Origin: Clarkia xantiana subsp. parviflora
Taxonomy: Eukaryota > Streptophyta > Magnoliopsida > Myrtales > Onagraceae
Reading direction: 5' to 3'
NCBI GenBank assembly: GCA_036873135.1
Contig: JAPTYO010000007.1
Coordinates: 248,001-312,000 of the forward strand
DNA length: 64,000 nt
Both the position numbers and the translations under genes were made by a program. Below the pieces are notes generated by a model that did no database searches, was not told the origin of the DNA, and saw only the letters and a program-made list of their open reading frames with translations. Position 1 is the stretch's first letter; each line of letters opens with the position of its first letter. Positions 57,901 to 64,000 of this stretch are shown piece after piece.

Positions 57901-58919
57901 AGTCAAACAGCTTTATTCTAGTGTCTCAGTTGCGACTTGGTTTTCCGTCCAATTTTATGGTTAATTTTGACAAATTGAGAAGAAAATATAATTTTGCCTA
58001 TTATACTTCTTTTTTTTTCAATGCCACCTGTTTGATTCCGGCCACCCACTTCCGATTCTGAGTCACTCACCTCCGATTCCGAGTTGATCCGATTCCGGCG
58101 ATTCCGAATATTTTGGGGTAATTTATGAATTTTCAAATTTATTTGGTTATGTGATCGACATATGACCAGTTTCTGTTAAGTTTAACACAAAATTTTGACG
58201 GAGACACCAAATAGCAACAAAATTGAAATCCGGGACATTCGAAAGTAACGATTTAATTTAATCCCACATGAGGTAAACTCGAGACATTAAATATGGTATT
58301 TTCCCTAGAAAAAAATCTCCAGTAAAAGTAGGGTAAAACTGACAAAACTATTTTAAACCTTAAACAATACTAACCATTGGGTTATGCATAGAATTTATAT
58401 GAGTACATTATATTTTTTTACGAAGAGTTAACTTACTTGGGATTTAAGTTAAGAAGATTAGAGCAACTTTGAAATTAATGTAATCTGTTCTTGAAGGGAA
58501 AAAGGGATTTAGGGGTAACAACAAAACTTGGACAATACTTTAAGGGGAAGAGATACTTGAGGGGAAATAGTGAAATGGGTTCTTTAGTTTAGAGGTTAAT
58601 ATCAATTTACCATTTAATAATTGATAATTAACTTTATAAAAAGTGAGGACTCAATAGCAAATTACAAAAGTAAAGTTAAACTTTTTAAAATAGCAATTCG
58701 CCCCTCGTAAACTGGCACGTATTTTCAATTTAACTCTACAATGCATCGCTTCTCTTTCTCCGTGTTTTTCTTCGGCCAAGTTCTCTTCTCAATGTTCGGT
58801 CATCAGAAATAGAAGCAGAAGAAGGAAGCAACCAACAGATTCGACTTCCATTGATAGGCTCCTCTGCTATTCGATGCTTCGTTCTGCAATGCCCTGAAAT
58901 CGATCAGCACGGTGTAACC

Positions 58920-61851
58920 ATGTCCAGGCGGAACCACCTAACCGAGCTCGGCTGCATCGCGTGCGAGGATCTCACACAATTCGGCGCCGGCAAGGAAGGC
59001 TGGCTCGTTGACAGTCCCAACCTCCTCTGCTCGCTCGATACCCACGCTCTCGCTATCGCTAATCGAACTCTTGTTATCGTCATTGGCTGGACCGATCCGA
59101 GCTCCCCTCGAGTCAAGATTCGGCCCGAGCTGTCCCCTATCGAGGCTGAATTCATAACCGCCATAGAGTGGCTGGTGTTCGATGATATCCGCGTGCTCGC
59201 AATTGGTACTTCCCGCGGTTACCTGCTGATTTACTCTTTGGACGGTGTTCTGATCCACAGGCAGGTATTTGACTCGCTTTGCATTTTCTTTCTTGCTGTA
59301 TCTCGAGCTTTGTAGCTCCCAGCGATCCATTGGAGTGTGTATCCATAATTAGTCTAGATCTGTAGATGAAAATCTCTCAGAATTTGAGGTGATCCATTCT
59401 ATATTTGGTACATCAGAGATTTCATTCATTCAAAGCTAATCGAGTTCGTAGAGAAAGCGGATGTATTTTAGAATTCTTGTAAAAATTTCAGTTATGAAGT
59501 GGGATTTAAACCATTTAGTGATAGAACCTTTAGTTTTGGCTTCTTTGTTAATAGGGACAATGAACCTAATTTTTTGCTTATTTGGAGTTTAACCAAGCCA
59601 ATAGTTGTGTAAATTGTGAAGGTAAACACGTGATCTCCAGTTGCTCCATTCTTATCAAACTGTAATGTCGTTAATGAGATGAGACATGTGAAAAGTTTGT
59701 GAGAACATATTCTGTTTTGCTTTTGTTCATGTGAAGCTTAATGTCCATTGAAGAACTGCTTAAGGTTATAACTATTGTTAGACAAGAGTGAATTGAAAAT
59801 CATGTTTAATATGTTGATTGCAGATAATATACACAGCACGAATCTTAAGATTGAGAGTCCGTGGAACTAAGAAAGATTTGGCCCAAGATGCTTCTGCTGA
59901 GGAAGTTTGTGTTGTCATGCCTGGTGCTATTGCCCGTTTTGATGGATCCGAAATTCAAGTGAGATATCCTTCCTACAGACACTTGATATATTAAGCATTA
60001 CAATAATCTCATTCAGAGAATAAGTAATATTGAAACGAATCTGGAAATTCGGTACCTACAGTAACTAAATACTAAAAGTAACCTTTCTTTCATGTTTCAT
60101 GTATGGTATGGTAGAATATGGTACAGCGATGGATGCAAGAAACACAAGCTCAGCAATTTTGGGATGAAAAATCAGATAGAATATCTTCAGAGGATATGGT
60201 GAACTCTTCTGATAAGCTGTCTTATCAATTATGGAATGTCAGTAAGTATGGTGTGTGTGCAGATGCAGCCATAACCGGAATAATGCCCCCTCCCCTCATG
60301 GAAGTTCAGGTAAAATATCAATGCTTCTTAGTGATTAACTAGCAGTAGTTTATATCTTCACGTAACTGATTGCTGTTTCGAACAAAAAGAGGTCCTTGAA
60401 TACGTTCTTTATCATTCATTAAAGCTACGATTTCCCTACAATAACTTTGCTACATTAGTTCTGTGTATGGACAAAAGCATTCATCTTTCTTATCCATTGA
60501 ACAATGGAAACTATCTGAAGTTATTCTGGTATTTGAATTCAGCTGCTTTTATTGTTGGGCAGTCAAGTCAACGCTATTATTGTGCAGTCACTATTGGCGA
60601 TGATGCAGTGATTTCAGCATTCAGGTGTGAAAGTTCCTACTTCAATTTAATCACTTCGGTCTATGTTCCCCATTTTTGCCGATCTGATTTTACTTTGTGC
60701 AAGTACTCATTTTTCGTTACCTTCATTCTTGCAAAAGGCTTTCAGAAGATAGGAGTCGATCCCTTGTGGGGGCTATTCTATCCAGAGTTGTACCCACAAT
60801 ATCATCAATAGCTTCTCTTAGCAAATTCATATGGGGGAGTGCTCAAGCTTCACCAGAAAAGGCAGAAGTGAAGCCCCAGTCGTTTGCTCGAGGTGAACTT
60901 GGAATTTTTGTTCTATTGTCCTCAGAATTGCCTTGAGTCATAGTTAGGAGATACAAATCATCCAACTGGAATATTGTGCCTTCAAATGTTGATTATGTGC
61001 AATCTGTCTTCTTGCGGTAATATAGTGCCTTCAATTGGATACTCTTTCTGTAATTACAGCTTCTCCATTGACATGTCTCAACGATTATCCCCGAAGAGGC
61101 GAAAAGCTAACATTATCACCGAGTGGTACACTAGCTGCAATAGCAGATTCACTTGGTCGTATATTGCTGCTAGATACCCAAGCATTAGTGGTAGTGCGGC
61201 TATGGAAGGTATCTATTCTTTCTTCAGATTCCTTGCTTGCTCAGTAAATAAAATTTTAAATGGCAAGCATGTCACATTGTTTGTAAGATATATCAATGAT
61301 GGTGCCTTGGTTATACAGGGATATCGTGAAGCCAGTTGTCTATTTATGGAAATGGTAGTCAATAGGAAGTCTTCAGCAAGTTCAAGTTCCTCTTACTATG
61401 GAGCAATAAAAAGTGACTATTGCCTTTGTTTAGCCATTCACGCCCCTCGAAAAGGAATTGTGGAGGTACAATATATCTGCTTAATTGTATGAAAAATTCC
61501 AATGAAGTACATTGAATCCAACATTTTCTGGGTCTTTGCTTGCTATAATCACATAACTAGAGTATATTTTATATATGTCTTCACATAATTTGTTTAAAAC
61601 CACCAAATAGAACCAGATGTAATTAGTTTTCTTTCGGTGTATTTATGCAATGGCTTTAATGATGAATGTAGGTTTGGCAGATGAGAACAGGGCCACGGCT
61701 TCTTGCAATCCCGTGTCCAAAAGGAAGCAGGATATTGCAGCCGACCTACAGGTTTGAATCCTCATCGTCTTCTCCATACGTGCCCTTGGAAGTTTTCTTG
61801 CTAAATGGGGATTCGGGTCGTTTAACGGTGTTGAACAGATTTCTCAACTGA
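58920..61851 (+). CDS. RAB3GAP2-like: RAB3GAP2-like (Rab3GAP non-catalytic subunit) protein
   Basis: Eight exons, 58920-59264, 59824-59958, 60115-60309, 60563-60624, 60738-60892, 61060-61208, 61319-61465, 61672-61851; all phases agree; 455 aa. It matches the plant relatives of the N-terminal beta-propeller part of the Rab3GAP regulatory subunit (as I recall At3g14910, also near 455 aa). The animal subunit is much longer and works with a catalytic subunit on RAB3/RAB18; the plant role is not established. Seen: MSRRNHLTELGCIACEDLTQ start; VKIRPELSPIEAEFITAIEW, FDDIRVLAIGTSRGYLLIYS; LVGAILSRVVPTISSIAS; GEKLTLSPSGTLAAIADSLG; and a C-terminus ending NGDSGRLTVLNRFLN. The start was chosen by family N-terminus; the frame is open upstream but without another ATG. 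Confidence 0.9.
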
Positions 61852-62778
61852 AACTGGAATTGTTGTTCTATCAACTATTGCTAAGAAAAGAAAAATAGAA
61901 AAAATAATGGCTTTCATTTTTAATAACATTGCATTTCCTTTGTTCTCTGTATTTTATTATCACATGTAAACATAACAAGCAGCTGAAGATGAGTACTGGT
62001 GAAGTTGTATCATTGCGTCCTAACTTTAACTTTTTGATAAGTTTGCGCCCTATCTTTTGCCTACAGCAATACATACATTTACCAAATATGGGAACTAGCT
62101 GTTGTATGACGTATAAAAGCTGATGAGTTTTTTCTCTGCCCGTCAATTTTGGACTGGACCCAAAATGAACCCGAAATTGACCCATGCTCGGGTCGGATTT
62201 GGATCCCAACTTTGAATGTTCGGGTTAGTTTCGGGTTGACCCAAATCTGACTGATACGATTCTGATTAAGAAGGTGATTAGATGAAGAACGTATAAATAT
62301 ATAAAGAGGAATAGATCAGATTATCCATTAGAATGGGAATAGGAGAATAACTGAAGTACAAGAGACCATCGTCAATACATATTCAACCCTAACTTCTTAC
62401 TTAATACTATTTAACCCATAACTATTAAAATCATTCATAAAGCCCCTTATATGTTATATTAATACCTAACACTGACCCGAGAAAAAATTGGTCTGTCCAT
62501 GTCCTGATTTCGTATCCGAATCCGATCTGTTTGACTAGGATATAATTAAATTATGAATATTAATATATAAAAAATATAATATTAAAATTAATAGTTAAAT
62601 CAAACAAATAACAAAGTAGAATCCCTAAGGTCATCATTTTCTTTATTCTTTCAACTGTTCTTCTTCTCTATATCCTAGTATATATATAGTTATAAATAAA
62701 TATATTAGTCACATACATATTTGTTAGTGACTTGGTTCATTACAAAAATACAAAACAATGGAGGTTATTTTTTAGGGT
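61852..62778. other. intergenic region RAB3GAP2-like / Ole e 1
   Basis: 3' regions of two convergent genes. The middle (62,140-62,260 and 62,470-62,540) is rich in CGGGT/ACCCG words (GACCCGAG, TCGGGTCGGATTT, TCGGGTTGACCC) against AT-rich flanks, like subterminal DNA of a decayed DNA transposon. Ends not resolved. No gene. Confidence 0.4.
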
Positions 62779-63285
62779 TTAGTGAGGTAGGAAATCCTCA
62801 GGGAGGACACCCATAGCCAGAAGAATTTTAGTGCAGTCAGGAAGAGCTTCCTTGGTGGCAAAGCTAAGTACATTAGCAAAGCGCGTAAAGCCGTAAACGC
62901 CGTTCTTAACAGTGAGAGGGACAAGATCGATGCGAATCGAGCCCGGAATGACCTCCTTGCAGTTAGGGTCAGTGCTCTCCAGAAGTGCGACCTCGCAGAT
63001 CTCCTCGTCATGGTCTCCTGGCACTTTTATCTTGTAGGAACCTTTCTTATCGCTTTCGGCTTGGGTCTTGTAAGTCACCTCCTTGGTGGTCTCGTTGTAG
63101 CACTGTAACCCGACTTTAACGCCGGCGAGGGGGTAAGAGAGGTTGGTTTGGAATTCGACACGGCATGTGTCGCAGTAGGTGTAGCCTGAGATGGTGAACT
63201 CTTCTACGGCCTGAGAAAAGGCGACGAGACCGGAGATGCAGATTGCGAATGTGAGGAATGTAGCAATGCCTATGGCCTTTGCCAT
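62779..63285 (-). CDS. Ole e 1-family secreted protein
   Basis: Intronless, 168 aa. Family of small secreted plant proteins (pollen Ole e 1 / LAT52-like and relatives in other tissues; wall or apoplast). Seen: signal peptide (MAKAIGIATFLTFAICISGL.., about 1-26); the family signature ISGYTYCDTC; six cysteines in the mature part (Cys38, Cys41, Cys62, then EIC, PNC and PDC), the number expected for three disulfides; and sequons Asn48-Leu-Ser and Asn64-Glu-Thr. The central strand region (GSYKIKVPGDHDEEICEVAL) and the LPDCTKILL end are typical. A TATA box (TATAAAAG) lies about 100 bp upstream. Biological role is not fixed by sequence. Confidence 0.92.
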   Translation of the reverse strand: MAKAIGIATFLTFAICISGLVAFSQAVEEFTISGYTYCDTCRVEFQTNLSYPLAGVKVGLQCYNETTKEVTYKTQAESDKKGSYKIKVPGDHDEEICEVALLESTDPNCKEVIPGSIRIDLVPLTVKNGVYGFTRFANVLSFATKEALPDCTKILLAMGVLPEDFLPH

Positions 63286-63383
63286 TTTGTTTTGTTGATA
63301 GAATGATAGGTTGGTTATTGATCCTCTTTGTCAATGTATTGGGTTGGTATGTGAGGAGATATGAAGGATGGAATGTGTAGTGG

Positions 63384-63391
63384 CTTTTATA
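63384..63391 (-). promoter_or_regulatory. TATA box of Ole e 1-family gene
   Basis: TATAAAAG on the minus strand about 100 bp before the start codon at 63285. Confidence 0.65.
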
Positions 63392-63519
63392 GGGTAATTG
63401 AATGGCCTTTCCTTATCTTTCTATTTATGGATTCAACCCATCTTTTCTAATTTAGGGTGGTGGGTATTGTGTTTTGAAACAATCAAAGGATGATATGGAT
63501 GGACGTAAATGTGAGATTA

Positions 63520-63870
63520 TTTAAAATGTCGGGTTTCGGCCCTTGGGCCAAATTAGACCCCAATCAGACCCTTGGGTTAAATTAGGCGAGCTTAGCTAGG
63601 GTCGGACCCTGGCTCGGTCAATTTCGACATAGGTCCGATTTCTAAACTTTGAGGGCTAAATTGTAAAAATTAAAAGTTAGAAATATAAATTAGAGGACTA
63701 AATTGAATAAAATAAAAGTATTTAACGGTCAGATTTAACTGTTGACTAGTGGATGCACAAAAAACCTACAAAATACAAACATATGACACCAAAAACTTAC
63801 AAAAAAAAAACATACGACACCAAAAATCAACATTGGTAAAACATATGACACCAAAAGACCCTTTAACCCT
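63520..63870. mobile_element. family 2 foldback element, partial copy
   Basis: Words shared with the right arm at 39588-40193: AAACATATGACACCAAAA, TAGAGGACTAAATTGAATAA, TTTAACGGTCAGATTTAACT. The GGTC-rich middle is also present. The left arm is not seen, so it is partial. The rest of the window (to 64000) and 63286-63520 hold promoter DNA and AT-rich sequence without a gene. Confidence 0.55.
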
Positions 63871-64000
63871 ATTATTAATAATATCAATTTACATATATGA
63901 TTCACTTTTAACCTGATCATTGTTTACGTTAAAATTTATAAAACAGTTTAGAAAAATTATGTTTAAAATGGTTTCCCTTATGTTGTTTCGTGTTAAACTC

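Larger units (their letters stand above)
54953..58919. other. 4-kb AT-rich interval, peptide gene 2 to RAB3GAP2-like
   Basis: Promoter of peptide gene 2 with TATATAAATAG (55057-55067) and a (GGAT)n microsatellite (55069-55084). A 32-bp stretch near 55,857-55,888 matches 37,537-37,568. A micro-insertion lies at 56194-56234. At 57,430-57,900 is a gene-like patch. From about 57,930 to 58,300 are words shared with the Mutator-like MITE family (GAGACACCAAATAGCAACAA). Otherwise AT-rich and without a gene. Confidence 0.45.

Overview
The window is nuclear DNA of a flowering plant, almost certainly a eudicot. Genes have many short exons with GT..AG introns, intergenic DNA is very AT-rich, one gene encodes a plastid ribosomal protein and another a plastid m-type thioredoxin, and two are AP2/ERF transcription factors, a plant-typical class. 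I cannot name the species. All gene models were built by eye from splice sites, reading-frame continuity and family knowledge. They are not transcript-supported.

Layout: 1-2.6 kb holds an intronless WSD-type wax ester synthase/DGAT gene beside a hAT-like element. 4.4-14.3 kb holds two convergent multi-exon genes, an ATG18g/h-type autophagy protein (+) and a KATB/KATC-type C-terminal-motor kinesin (-). 16.7-22.8 kb holds three minus-strand genes: histone H2A, plastid ribosomal protein L24 and an uncharacterised tail-anchored protein. 26.8-28.4 kb holds a PHOS32-like universal stress protein and tRNA-Ser(AGA). 29-33.3 kb holds AGD5 (ARF-GAP) divergent from a CRF-type ERF. 35-39 kb holds thioredoxin m and an EAR-motif ERF repressor. 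42.4-50.4 kb holds RABA1, a small UBD-domain protein and an NHL-repeat membrane protein. 51.7-55 kb holds two small secreted peptide precursors of the PIP/PIPL/CEP type. 58.9-63.3 kb holds a RAB3GAP2-like protein and an Ole e 1-family secreted protein.

The genes do not form one pathway. A loose membrane-traffic theme (ATG18, AGD5, RABA1, RAB3GAP2-like) is probably coincidental; plant neighbours are rarely functionally linked.

The intergenic DNA is rich in small mobile-element traces. They include a Mutator-like MITE with a perfect 9-bp target duplication and an inverted second copy, a hAT-like element with a perfect 8-bp duplication, foldback elements, an LTR-like segment, and copia and LINE relics. 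The most unusual signal is a set of tiny insertions (about 14-34 bp) ending in an A- or T-run and flanked by 7-16 bp direct repeats. They look like ultra-truncated retro-insertions or repair filler and occur at several unrelated places.
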